In this document: in pieces, positions 1-6,422 of the stretch
Position numbering within the stretch: position 1 is the first letter of the stretch
Layout: each line of letters starts with the position of its first letter
NCBI GenBank assembly: GCA_016200385.1
Contig: JACQEV010000029.1
Coordinates: 1 to 7,765 of the forward strand
DNA: 7,765 nt
Direction: 5' to 3'
Source: Candidatus Methylomirabilota bacterium
Lineage (GTDB): Bacteria; Methylomirabilota; Methylomirabilia; Methylomirabilales; Methylomirabilaceae
The notes under the pieces: generated by a model
Told to the model about the DNA's origin: nothing
Database searches by the model: none
What the model saw: only the letters and a program-made list of their open reading frames with translations
Translations under genes and position numbers: made by a program

Positions 1-27
1 CTGACCCAGCTCTTTTTCCTCCTCTAG
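1..27 (+). CDS. mlaE: C-terminal tail of an MlaE-like ABC permease (partial)
   Basis: The first frame reads LTQLFFLL and then a TAG stop at 25-27. MlaE/YrbE permeases commonly end in a short hydrophobic tail of the type DFxLTxLL, and the permease gene normally sits directly before the ATPase gene. This stop lies 11 bases before the ATPase start, as expected in an mlaE-mlaF-mlaD operon. Only eight codons are visible, so the call rests on the tail pattern and gene order. The rest of the gene must lie to the left of the window. Confidence 0.6.
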   Translation: MTQLFFLL

Positions 28-38
28 TAGAGTGAACC

Positions 39-857
39 ATGGTTGAGCCGATGAGTGAGCAGCCAGAGATCTTGCGGATCCAGGGAATCCACAAGGCCTT
101 CAACGCCCATCGGGTTCTGGCTGGGATTGACCTCAGCCTCCGGGCCTGCGAGACGGTGAGCGTCCTCGGGGGGAGCGGCTCTGGCAAGACCACCCTCCTC
201 AGGTTAATCGCCGGCCTCATCACACCGGACCGCGGGCAGATCTTCCTCTTCGGGCAGGACATCGTTCCCTTGACCGAGCGGGAGCTGGTCCCCGTGCGAA
301 GAAGGATTGGGGTGGTCTTCCAGGGGGCAGCCCTGTTTGACTCTCTTAGTGTCTACGAGAATATCGCGTTTCCTCTCAGGCTTCACACGAGGACCAGCGA
401 GCAGGAGATCCGGGCCCGGGTCGCTGAGCTCCTGAAGCGGGTGGGGCTGCCCGGGATCGAGGGGCAGTTGCCGGCGGAGTTGAGTGGCGGAATGAAGAAA
501 CGGGTGGGCATCGCCCGGGCACTGGCCCTGCAGCCGGAGGTCGTCCTGTTCGACGAACCCACGGCGGGCCTCGACCCCAAGAATGCCCGCACGATCTGTC
601 AACTGATCGCCCAGCTACGTCGGGATCTCTGCGAGACCTCGGTGGTGGTAACCCACGATCTGCAGTGCGCCTTCGCGATATCGGACCAGATCGCCTTCGT
701 CCATCAAGGGGAGATCATCGAGGTCGCCAGCCCCGAGGCGTTCCTACATTCGTCAAGACCTGAAGCACAGATATTCGTGAATGGTGCATTCGAACAGACA
801 AGCAGGTTGCGCCCAGTCGAGGGGGGGATTTCATGGAACAGCGTAGAAGCAGCGTGA
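39..857 (+). CDS. mlaF: MlaF-like ABC transporter ATP-binding protein (MCE lipid transport)
   Basis: This is the cytoplasmic ATPase of an MCE/Mla transporter, which moves phospholipids or other hydrophobic molecules between inner and outer membranes. The 272-residue protein has a complete ABC set: Walker A GGSGSGKT at 44-51, Q-loop Gln95, signature LSGGMKKR at 148-155, Walker B LFDEP at 170-174, D-loop around Asp179 and H-loop His206. The form [14 protein letters not shown], together with an MCE-domain gene immediately downstream, separates MlaF from amino-acid-type ATPases. The start at 39 has no good Shine-Dalgarno and may depend on coupling to the upstream permease. The ATG at 51 (MSEQPEIL) is an equally possible start. 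The 3' end overlaps the next gene by 25 bases, which indicates coupled translation. Confidence 0.93.
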   Translation: MVEPMSEQPEILRIQGIHKAFNAHRVLAGIDLSLRACETVSVLGGSGSGKTTLLRLIAGLITPDRGQIFLFGQDIVPLTERELVPVRRRIGVVFQGAALFDSLSVYENIAFPLRLHTRTSEQEIRARVAELLKRVGLPGIEGQLPAELSGGMKKRVGIARALALQPEVVLFDEPTAGLDPKNARTICQLIAQLRRDLCETSVVVTHDLQCAFAISDQIAFVHQGEIIEVASPEAFLHSSRPEAQIFVNGAFEQTSRLRPVEGGISWNSVEAA

Positions 858-1921
858 AGATCGTTGTGGGGCTATTTGTCTTTTTCGGGATCCTCCTGCT
901 TGCCGCGTCGATCTTCTTGCTAGGGCAGCGGGGACGGTACTTTTCCACTCAGCATTCGCTCAGGGCCTTCTTCACCAAGGTGGGCGGCCTCCACGAGGGG
1001 GCGGCGGTGCGCCTGGCTGGAGTGGCGGTCGGCCGGGTGACCGGTATCCAGTTGCCGCGCCCCCCTGAGCAAAAGGTGCTGGTTGAGCTGAGCGTAGCCG
1101 GAGGGACCATCGAGAATGTTCGGCGGGACTCGGTCGCCCGGATCGAGACCTTAGGGTTTTTGGGGGACAAGTTCATTGAAATCAGCGTTGGCAGCTCCCA
1201 GGAACCCCGCCTCTCCGACGGGGGCACCCTCCGGGTCGAGGAGCCAACGGACTTCGGCGCCCTTGTCGGCCAAGGACAGCGGGTTCTCGGGCACGCGGAG
1301 GGGGTCGCCACCTCTCTTGATACCATGCTCTCGACGCTTGAGAAGGCCAAAACAGCCGAGGCCGTTGCCGGGGCGGCCAGGACCCTGGAACGGATTGCCG
1401 CATCGATGGAGCGAGGAGAAGGGGCCATCCCTTGGCTGATTCAGGATCCCGCGAGCCGACGGTTTGTACAGGATATGGCTCGTACCGCTGAGGCGGTGGG
1501 GTCCCTGGCCAAGGAGGTCAAGGAAGGTCGAGGCTTGGCACATGCCCTGATCTATGACCCTGAGGGTGCCAAGATAGTCGAAAAGGCGTCGCAGACGATT
1601 CAAGAGCTCGATTCGCTGCTCCAGGCCATCCGAGGCGGCGATGGGGCGATCCCGGCCCTCCTTTTTGATCCGAAGTCGAGGGATCTGGTGAAGAATCTGA
1701 CGGAAGCCTCTCAGCACCTCAAAGAGATCAGCGAGAAGATCGCTCGAGGCGAGGGGACCCTGGGAGGATTTCTGGTCGATCCCACCGTCTACGAGGATTT
1801 GACGGCGCTTATGGAAGGCGCCCAGCGAAGCTGGATCCTCCGCTCGGTAATACGGAGCACCCTGGAATCGGGGCGAGAGGCCCAGAAAGAACAAGCGAAG
1901 GTGGCAACGGGTAAGAAATGA
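833..1921 (+). CDS. mlaD: MlaD-like MCE-domain substrate-binding protein with repeated tail
   Basis: This is the lipid-binding component of the MCE transporter, anchored in the inner membrane with its body in the periplasm. The 362-residue protein has one N-terminal membrane segment at about residues 10-30, then an MCE domain at about 39-118 containing the typical GLxxGAxVRLAGVxVGxV stretch (52-69). Beyond about residue 140 is a long helical tail. In it the pattern GxG-x6-DP recurs at residues 195, 232, 269 and 306, each exactly 37 residues after the last. MCE proteins often have long helical tails that build a hydrophobic channel, and the repeat probably serves that role. E. coli MlaD is about half this length. 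The ATG at 833 is preceded by a purine-rich GAGGGGGGGA and overlaps the ATPase gene. No mlaC or mlaB follows. Confidence 0.92.
   Translation: MEQRRSSVKIVVGLFVFFGILLLAASIFLLGQRGRYFSTQHSLRAFFTKVGGLHEGAAVRLAGVAVGRVTGIQLPRPPEQKVLVELSVAGGTIENVRRDSVARIETLGFLGDKFIEISVGSSQEPRLSDGGTLRVEEPTDFGALVGQGQRVLGHAEGVATSLDTMLSTLEKAKTAEAVAGAARTLERIAASMERGEGAIPWLIQDPASRRFVQDMARTAEAVGSLAKEVKEGRGLAHALIYDPEGAKIVEKASQTIQELDSLLQAIRGGDGAIPALLFDPKSRDLVKNLTEASQHLKEISEKIARGEGTLGGFLVDPTVYEDLTALMEGAQRSWILRSVIRSTLESGREAQKEQAKVATGKK
1415..1858 (+). repeat. Four tandem 37-residue (111-base) coding repeats in the MCE protein tail
   Basis: Residues 195-231, 232-268, 269-305 and 306-342 align without any gap. Each unit opens with GxG, has a hydrophobic stretch, then Asp-Pro at unit positions 11-12 (residues 205, 242, 279 and 316), and continues as a probable amphipathic helix. 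The units have diverged strongly at the DNA level, so this is an old protein repeat and not a recent duplication. The fourth unit is the most degenerate after its DP. Confidence 0.8.
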
Positions 1922-2010
1922 AGGCTGCCTCGCTCTGAGAGGGCAGGGTGAAGACGTGTCGAAGCTCCGTGAAAGAAGATGGAAGCGACGCGATGGACGG
2001 GAGGTAAGAA

Positions 2011-2015
2011 GGAGG
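2011..2015 (+). promoter_or_regulatory. Shine-Dalgarno GGAGG that sets the selenoprotein start
   Basis: GGAGG ends nine bases before the ATG at 2025. The frame is open further upstream to a GTG at 1956, but that extension adds an arginine-rich stretch (SKLRERRWKRRDGREVRRR) unlike the family N-terminus. The start at 2025 gives MAWIRTVEE, which looks like a normal family beginning. Confidence 0.75.
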
Positions 2016-2024
2016 GAAGAGCAA

Positions 2025-2588
2025 ATGGCCTGGATCAGAACGGTGGAGGAAGGCGAGGCTGAGGGGATGCTGAAGAGCCTCTACGAAGGACTCCGCAAGG
2101 CGGTGGGGATGGTCCCGAATATCCTGAAGGGCTTCAGCCTTCATCCGGAGACAATGCGGGCCACCATGACAATCTTCCAGACCCTGATGTACGGGCCGGC
2201 CCCGTTGGGTCGCGCCCAGCGGGAGATGATCGCGTTAGTCGTCTCCGCGATCAACCGTTGCCACTACTGAATCATTCACCACGGAGAGGCTCTCCGTCAA
2301 GAGACGAAGAACAGTGCGCTGGTCACGCAGCTCGCCAAGGATTACCGGAAAGCGAACCTCGATCCCAGGACGGTGGCGATCCTGGACTATGCCGAACGGA
2401 TCACTCGGGATGCCGCCTCCATCAGACGGGCCCACATCCAGGGGCTCCGGGAAGCAGGTCTCTCCGATGAAGAGATCCTGCACGCGGCGGCAATAACCAG
2501 CTACTTCAATTACATCAACCGGGTTTCAGATGCCTTGGGGGTGGAGCTGGAACCTGAATGGGAAGAAGGAAGGAGCGTGAACGGCTGA
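2025..2588 (+). CDS. AhpD-like/peroxidase-related selenoprotein (in-frame TGA = Sec82)
   Basis: The gene reads as one 187-residue protein if TGA at 2268-2270 is decoded as selenocysteine. Before the TGA it matches the carboxymuconolactone decarboxylase/AhpD superfamily, ending in REMIALVVSAINRCHY. After it, the same frame continues with IIHHGEALRQE and stays open for 105 more codons to TGA at 2586-2588. The family motif is E-x11-C-x2-C-x3-H. Here it is Glu67, Cys79, Sec82, His86, so the TGA sits on the second, more reactive redox cysteine. The total length fits the peroxidase-related group (about 180 residues). AhpD-like proteins with CxxU are a known bacterial selenoprotein class. The likely role is thiol/selenol peroxidase or disulfide reductase activity in the cytoplasm; the substrate is unknown. 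A simple nonsense mutation is the alternative, but the position and the hairpin at 2281-2297 argue against it. Confidence 0.88.
2268..2270 (+). other. TGA codon predicted to encode selenocysteine
   Basis: This codon takes the place of the second Cys in the C-x-x-C motif of the AhpD-like family. The flanking residues on both sides (NRCHY before, IIHHGEAL after) are in one frame and both belong to the family motif. Confidence 0.87.
2281..2297 (+). promoter_or_regulatory. Putative bacterial SECIS hairpin
   Basis: ACGGAGAG-G-CTCTCCGT is a perfect inverted repeat beginning ten bases after the TGA. Folded realistically, it gives six or seven base pairs closed by a small AGGCT or GGC loop. The loop begins about 16-17 bases after the TGA. 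Bacterial SECIS elements lie within the coding region just after UGA, with a short apical loop at roughly this distance and a G at the start of the loop, as in the GG loop of E. coli fdhF. Position and loop both fit, so this is the probable SelB binding site. Confidence 0.75.
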
Positions 2589-2636
2589 GTCAAAGGGGGG
2601 GGCGCGTCCTGACAACAACGGAGGAAAGGAGGCAAA

Positions 2637-3689
2637 ATGATGAAGCGGGAAACGGTTTTGGTGCTTCAAGGCGGAGGCGCTTTAGGAGCCTACGAGTGCG
2701 GGGCCTATAAGGCCCTAGAGGAACGCGGAATCATTCCCGACCTCGTCGCCGGAGTCTCCATCGGCGCGGTGAACGCGGCTATCATTGCAGGAAGCCCGCG
2801 CGGGAAGGCCGCTTCGGTCCTCGAAGCCTTTTGGAACGAGATCGCCGTCGCCGACCCTCTCATCCCGCATGAGGAGTTGAGCCGGTCCGTTGCCGCGTGG
2901 CAGATCGCCCTGTTCGGTGTCCCCAAGCTCTTCAGCCCTCGCTGGCTCACCCCGAGCTGGCCGGCCTTCCTGCCGTTCACCTGGTGGACCTGGACGAGCT
3001 TGTACGACCCGGCCCCCCTCAAGAAGACGCTCGAAAAGTATGTGAACTTCGAACTGCTGGCTGCTCGGGAGGTCCGGCTGATCCTGACGGCGGTCAACGT
3101 GAAGACAGGCGAGTTGGAGGTCTTTGACAGCGCCGAGAAGCGGATCACCGCTGACCATATCCTGGCCAGCGGGAGCTTCCCTCCTGGTTTGCCGTGGACG
3201 GTCATCGACGGCAAGCCCTACTGGGATGGTGGCTTGGTGAGCAACACGCCCTTAGGGCCGGTGATGGAGAGGCGGGCCGGCGTGCCGATGAAAATTTACC
3301 TCATGCACCTTTTCCCTAAGGCCCGGCCATTGCCCACGAACCTCCCGGGGGTGTTGGCCCGGCAGAAGGACATTCTCTACTCTGACAAGACCGAGTGCGA
3401 CCTCAGGAGCTGCGAACTAAAGAATGAAACCCTGGCCCTGGTCCACGAGCTGATGGCTCACGTGGATCCGGAGGCGGCGGAACGAATCCGACACGGCGGG
3501 CGCTACCAGCGGCTTATCGAACAGGGATGCCATGTGGAGATCACGCGGTTCGCCCACGAGGGGGAAGCCTTCGAGTCGGAGTCCAAGGACTATGACTTCT
3601 CCAGGGGCATCATCCAGGGGCACATCCGCCACGGGTACGAACAGGCCCACGCGATTCTCGCCCAGGAGGCGATCGCAGATGGATCCTAA
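2637..3689 (+). CDS. Patatin-like phospholipase with DUF3734-type C-terminus
   Basis: This is a serine acyl hydrolase of the patatin family (350 residues), likely acting on phospholipids or other acyl esters. The N-terminus has the oxyanion-hole motif GGGALG at 12-17, the nucleophile elbow GVSIG at 39-43 with Ser41, and the dyad Asp197 in WDGG at 196-199, so it should be active. The region from about 215 onward (MHLFPKARPLP, then a DIxYSDKTE-like stretch) resembles the C-terminal extension found in bacterial patatins with a DUF3734 region. No signal peptide is visible. AAGGAGG ends four bases before the ATG at 2637 and seven before the ATG at 2640, so the second Met could be the true start. 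The 3' end overlaps the next gene by 11 bases. Patatins of this type are often seen next to 3-hydroxybutyrate dehydrogenase, which is the arrangement here. Confidence 0.92.
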   Translation: MMKRETVLVLQGGGALGAYECGAYKALEERGIIPDLVAGVSIGAVNAAIIAGSPRGKAASVLEAFWNEIAVADPLIPHEELSRSVAAWQIALFGVPKLFSPRWLTPSWPAFLPFTWWTWTSLYDPAPLKKTLEKYVNFELLAAREVRLILTAVNVKTGELEVFDSAEKRITADHILASGSFPPGLPWTVIDGKPYWDGGLVSNTPLGPVMERRAGVPMKIYLMHLFPKARPLPTNLPGVLARQKDILYSDKTECDLRSCELKNETLALVHELMAHVDPEAAERIRHGGRYQRLIEQGCHVEITRFAHEGEAFESESKDYDFSRGIIQGHIRHGYEQAHAILAQEAIADGS

Positions 3690-4488
3690 CGAGAGAGGAG
3701 ATTCAGTCATAAGGCTGCACGGCAAAGTCGGGATCGTGACGGGGGGAGCGAGTGGGATCGGGAAGGCTATCGCCCTCGCTCTCGCAGAGGCTGGCGCGGA
3801 CGTCGCCATCACCGACCTGAACGAGCCGGCCGGGCAGGCCACGGTCAAGGAACTCGAGGCCACAGGCAGGAATGCCTTCTTCCAGAAAGCGGACGTCTCG
3901 AAAGGAGAGGAGGCCAGGCGCCTGATCGAAGCTGCGATAGGCCGGTTCGGCCGTCTCGACATCCTGATCAACAATGCCGGACTCCAGCACGTGGCCCCGA
4001 TCCAGGACTTCCCGGAGGAGAAGTGGGACCTTCTCATCGGCGTGATGCTCACAGGGGCCTTCCTCCTGACCAAGTATGCCTTCCCGCAGATGATTCGCCA
4101 GCGCTTCGGCCGGATCATCAACATCGCCTCCGCCCATGGCCTCGTGGCCTCCCCCTTCAAGGCGGCCTACGTGTCCGCCAAGCACGGCTTGCTGGGCCTC
4201 ACCAAGGTCATTGCTCTCGAGGGGGCGCCCCACAACATCACCGCCGTGGCTGTCTGTCCGGGCTACGTGCGGACGCCCTTGGTGGAGCGACAGATCGCCG
4301 ATCAGGCGAAGACCCATGGAATCTCGGAGCAGGAGGTAATGGAGCAGGTCCTGCTCGCGCGGCAGGCGGTCAAACGCCTCTTGGAGCCGGAGGAGGTGGC
4401 CGACCTCGTGGTGTTCCTGTGCGGTGACCACGCCAGCGGGATCACAGGCGCACACATTGCCATGGACCTTGGCTGGACGGCCCACTAG
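3679..4488 (+). CDS. bdhA: D-3-hydroxybutyrate dehydrogenase (SDR family)
   Basis: The enzyme interconverts D-3-hydroxybutyrate and acetoacetate with NAD (EC 1.1.1.30), usually in polyhydroxybutyrate or ketone-body use. The 269-residue SDR protein has the cofactor motif TGGASGIG at 21-28, NNAG at 98-101 and the catalytic Ser151, Tyr164 and Lys168. Substrate residues known from the Pseudomonas fragi enzyme appear at a constant offset of nine: Gln103, His153, Lys161 and Gln205. This makes the substrate call much firmer than for a generic SDR. The C-terminus (ASGITGAHIAMDLGWTAH) is also typical. The ATG at 3679 lies inside the patatin gene with AGGAGG nine bases upstream. The N-terminus is about ten residues longer than usual, but no start codon lies closer to the Rossmann fold. 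Confidence 0.95.
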   Translation: MDPNERGDSVIRLHGKVGIVTGGASGIGKAIALALAEAGADVAITDLNEPAGQATVKELEATGRNAFFQKADVSKGEEARRLIEAAIGRFGRLDILINNAGLQHVAPIQDFPEEKWDLLIGVMLTGAFLLTKYAFPQMIRQRFGRIINIASAHGLVASPFKAAYVSAKHGLLGLTKVIALEGAPHNITAVAVCPGYVRTPLVERQIADQAKTHGISEQEVMEQVLLARQAVKRLLEPEEVADLVVFLCGDHASGITGAHIAMDLGWTAH

Positions 4489-4542
4489 TCTGTGCCAGAC
4501 ACCAGGGATGAGGATGACAAGGAATTTTTGAAGATTCGTGCC

Positions 4543-4571
4543 TTGACAAAATTGATTTCCCCTCCACAAAG
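4543..4571 (+). promoter_or_regulatory. Possible sigma70-type promoter (weak)
   Basis: A perfect TTGACA at 4543-4548 lies in a locally AT-rich gap before the zinc-ribbon gene. The hexamer 16-17 bases downstream (CACAAA or ACAAAG, 4565-4571) matches TATAAT only poorly. The site is well placed to start a transcript for the genes from 4597 onward, but the -10 is not convincing. Confidence 0.25.
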
Positions 4572-4585
4572 GGAGGGCTTTTGGC

Positions 4586-4590
4586 GGAGG
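4586..4590 (+). promoter_or_regulatory. Shine-Dalgarno GGAGG selecting ATG 4597
   Basis: GGAGG lies six bases before the ATG at 4597. The frame is open back to a GTG at 4492, but that start has no ribosome binding site and lies just past the bdhA stop. Confidence 0.65.
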
Positions 4591-4596
4591 GGGGCG

Positions 4597-4953
4597 ATGA
4601 AAGAACCGATCAGCACCCAGTTCCAGCCGGCGAAGACCGATGGAGGTCTTGCAGAGGTTTCGAAGATGGAACACCAGGGGGATTCGACGGGTCTTCACTG
4701 TCCAACATGTGGGCGCCCACTCGACCTGCGGTGCGGCGACTGTGGCTGCCCGGTGAGTTGCCATGACTGGATCACGCCGAGCCCGAAATCGGCCGCACGG
4801 GTGCCGTACTGCGCCTGGGACGGGCCGTGCTGGAAGGAAGGAAGCCCGCTGTTCTTGGCTGCGGTGGAGCACTGGCAACGAGAGGCGTCGAGACTCGGGC
4901 GTCAGACGAGTTCGCCGGATCAAGAAGGAAAAGGAGACAAGGGGCAGAAGTGA
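4597..4953 (+). CDS. Eight-cysteine zinc-ribbon-like protein of unknown function
   Basis: This is a small soluble protein (118 residues) that I do not recognise. Its middle part has a CPTCG knuckle (Cys35, Cys38) followed by CGDC (Cys46, Cys49), the layout of a zinc ribbon. Further cysteines follow at 51, 55, 72 and 78, which could form a second metal site or a disulfide. The first 30 residues and the last 25 are polar and probably disordered; the tail is rich in Gly, Lys and Gln. There is no signal peptide and no membrane segment. The start is chosen from GGAGG at 4586-4590. It could be a regulatory or scaffold protein, but neighbours do not settle a role. The following 165 bases up to the next gene hold no supported gene. 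Confidence 0.65.
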   Translation: MKEPISTQFQPAKTDGGLAEVSKMEHQGDSTGLHCPTCGRPLDLRCGDCGCPVSCHDWITPSPKSAARVPYCAWDGPCWKEGSPLFLAAVEHWQREASRLGRQTSSPDQEGKGDKGQK

Positions 4954-5118
4954 ATCACGCTGATGTGGCCAGAAAAGGAGGCGAATCCACCACGCGATCC
5001 TCTGCATCTCAATAAGGGATGACAGAGGAGAGGAGGTGGGAATACCAAGCTCAAGAGGAAGGAAAATGAAGATGTCATGGTTCACGAACTCACACCACAC
5101 ACACGAAGGAGGGAAACG

Positions 5119-5589
5119 GTGAAATATCGAAAGATCATCTCGTTGATCGTAAGCGTTGGGCTGGCCTTCTCGGCATCGTTGGGGGCCAGTTCGGCCTTCG
5201 GCGCAGCCGATGAAAAGCTGATCTTGAACCGCGCCCAGGGAGTTGAACAGGGGAGCGGAGAGGCGGTGATTCTGAACGAGACCCTCACCATCCGCGTGAA
5301 AGACCTCAAACCACACTCCGTCTACACTGTCTGGTATGTGAACACCGAGCCGGAGCATATGATCGCTGGGGTGGGGCAACGCCCTTACATGTTCAAAACG
5401 GATAGGAAGGGGGCAGCGACATTTAAGGCGAAGCTTGATGAACAACCCTTTGACACGTGGCAGATGCTGGTCATCATCCGCCATCCGAACGGCGATCCGC
5501 AGGATATGCAGCACAAGGAGGACGCGCTGTGGGCGCCGCTGACCAAGTCGGCAGGGAAAGCGCCAGCGAACCCCTGCGCCGCCAGCTAG
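5119..5589 (+). CDS. Secreted protein of unknown function (signal peptide, beta-rich)
   Basis: The protein has 156 residues and starts with a clear Sec signal peptide: KYRK, a hydrophobic core at about 6-23, and a small-residue cleavage region near residues 28-30 (AFGAAD). The mature part alternates short hydrophobic strands with polar turns (TLTIRVKDL, VYTVWYV, AATFKAKL, WQMLVII), which suggests a beta sandwich. It ends in a Pro/Ala-rich tail with a single cysteine (Cys153). I cannot name the family. The GTG at 5119 is chosen because GGAGGG at 5108-5113 stands five bases upstream and translation then begins directly at the signal peptide. The upstream ATG at 5077 would put a polar extension before it. 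The cell location is probably periplasm. Confidence 0.72.
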   Translation: MKYRKIISLIVSVGLAFSASLGASSAFGAADEKLILNRAQGVEQGSGEAVILNETLTIRVKDLKPHSVYTVWYVNTEPEHMIAGVGQRPYMFKTDRKGAATFKAKLDEQPFDTWQMLVIIRHPNGDPQDMQHKEDALWAPLTKSAGKAPANPCAAS

Positions 5590-5618
5590 CCAGCAGGAGT
5601 TACTGGTTTCTCCTTGAT

Positions 5619-5700
5619 CTGACCGCTCCGGGGGTGGACCATGAGTAATTGCCCTCGGAGGTCAGGTCGAGGGGGGCCTCCTGACTGATCCTGGAGTCAG
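5619..5700 (+). promoter_or_regulatory. Alternating inverted repeats (possible leader structure)
   Basis: The pentamer CTGAC and its complement GTCAG alternate four times: CTGAC 5619-5623, GTCAG 5661-5665, CTGAC 5681-5685 and GTCAG 5696-5700. Neighbouring copies can pair as 1:2, 2:3 or 3:4. The first pair is extended by CTCCG/CGGAG and GGG/CCC, and the second by GAGG/CCTC around a GGGG loop. No U-run follows. The structure may be a processed or protective hairpin after the secreted-protein gene, or a leader for the gene at 5731. Confidence 0.35.
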
Positions 5701-5730
5701 CCACGTTGTGGAAATCTGGAGGGAAGCATC

Positions 5731-6003
5731 ATGCGAACCATTGTAGAATATAGCACCCACAAACGTGCCCTCAACGCCTATCCGCGAAGGATCGTCTCCA
5801 CGACCTTCCCCGGCCGTTGCTGTCCTCTCGCCATGGTACAGGTGGGGGAGGTTCAGGAGGAGCAGGGCTGGCCCTTCGTGTACCGGCGCTGTGCGGTCTG
5901 CGGCTTTACGGTCCGCCGGTTCGCGTCCCGCACGGAGGTCTTAGAGGAGATCCGGAGTTGGAAGAGGGTGGAGAACACGCTCCTCACGCCCGATGCGGCG
6001 TGA
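5731..6003 (+). CDS. Small four-cysteine protein of unknown function
   Basis: This is a 90-residue protein that I do not recognise. It carries a Cys-Cys pair (30-31, in GRCCPLA) and a C-x-x-C-G knuckle (Cys54, Cys57 in RRCAVCGFTVRRF), together enough to bind one zinc ion or an iron-sulfur centre. The part after the knuckle is a short charged helix (RTEVLEEIRSWKRVEN). There is no signal peptide or membrane segment. GGAGGG at 5718-5723 stands seven bases before the ATG, so translation is well supported. It is followed within 29 bases by the AhpD-like gene and probably shares its transcript. Confidence 0.72.
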   Translation: MRTIVEYSTHKRALNAYPRRIVSTTFPGRCCPLAMVQVGEVQEEQGWPFVYRRCAVCGFTVRRFASRTEVLEEIRSWKRVENTLLTPDAA

Positions 6004-6032
6004 AGGGGAATTGGAGATAAGGAGGAATCGTG

Positions 6033-6422
6033 ATGCCAACGGTGAAGCTGATCGCTGAGGAGCACGCGACTGGGCGTGTGAAGGAGATCTACAACGATAT
6101 CAAGAAGACCTACGGAATGCCGTTTGTGCCGAATGCTTATAAGGCCATGGCGCTCTACCCGGAGTTCCTGGAGGCCCAGTGGGGAAAAATCAAAGCCCTC
6201 CGAGCGGGCAAAGAGCTTTCCGCCCGTGAAAAGGAGCTCGTCGCCCTGGCTGTCTCCGCCTCAAACGGGTGCGCCTACTGCATCGATGCTCACACGGCGA
6301 TCCTCAAGAACATGGGGGCTTCCGACCGGACCATCGTCGAGGCGATGGCCGTGGTGGACCACTATAACGGGATCAACGCCTTCCTTGAGGGCCTCCAGAT
6401 CGAGAGCGACATCAAACCATAG
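6033..6422 (+). CDS. AhpD-like/carboxymuconolactone decarboxylase-family protein (CxxC)
   Basis: This is a 129-residue member of the AhpD/CMD superfamily, probably a thiol-dependent peroxidase or disulfide reductase. The motif E-x11-C-x2-C-x3-H is complete: Glu68, Cys80, Cys83 and His87, within SASNGCAYCIDAHTAIL. The N-terminal part (VKEIYNDIKKTYGMPFVPNAYKAMALYP) matches the usual helix that precedes the active site. It is a cysteine-containing relative of the selenoprotein at 2025-2588, but is shorter and ends soon after the active-site helices. GGAGG at 6021-6025 gives seven bases of spacing to the ATG at 6033; the adjacent GTG at 6030 is less likely. The upstream gap is only 29 bases, which suggests co-transcription with the four-cysteine protein. 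Confidence 0.9.
   Translation: MPTVKLIAEEHATGRVKEIYNDIKKTYGMPFVPNAYKAMALYPEFLEAQWGKIKALRAGKELSAREKELVALAVSASNGCAYCIDAHTAILKNMGASDRTIVEAMAVVDHYNGINAFLEGLQIESDIKP

Noticed and set aside
1151..1894. 247-codon open frame on the minus strand
   Set aside because: It lies wholly opposite the MCE protein gene and comes from GC-rich codon use; no domain or ribosome binding site was seen.
1925..1946. Hairpin CTGCC...GGCAG just after the MCE protein gene as a terminator
   Set aside because: It has a short bulged stem and no T-run, and the next gene is close on the same strand.
1956..2024. N-terminal extension of the selenoprotein from GTG 1956
   Set aside because: The arginine-rich extension has no family resemblance, and GGAGG at 2011-2015 points to ATG 2025.
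2025..2588. Reading of the AhpD-like gene as a pseudogene broken by a nonsense mutation
   Set aside because: The stop falls exactly on a redox cysteine, the rest of the frame is intact with no further damage, and a SECIS-like hairpin follows. A random stop would rarely meet all three conditions.
4950..5015. 21-residue frame starting at a GTG overlapping the stop of the zinc-ribbon gene
   Set aside because: The ribosome binding site is poor, the product is a short low-complexity peptide, and nothing supports translation.
3703..5514. 603-codon open frame on the minus strand
   Set aside because: It is a shadow of bdhA and its neighbours. It spans several well-supported + strand genes and their gaps, and its translation has no recognisable domain.
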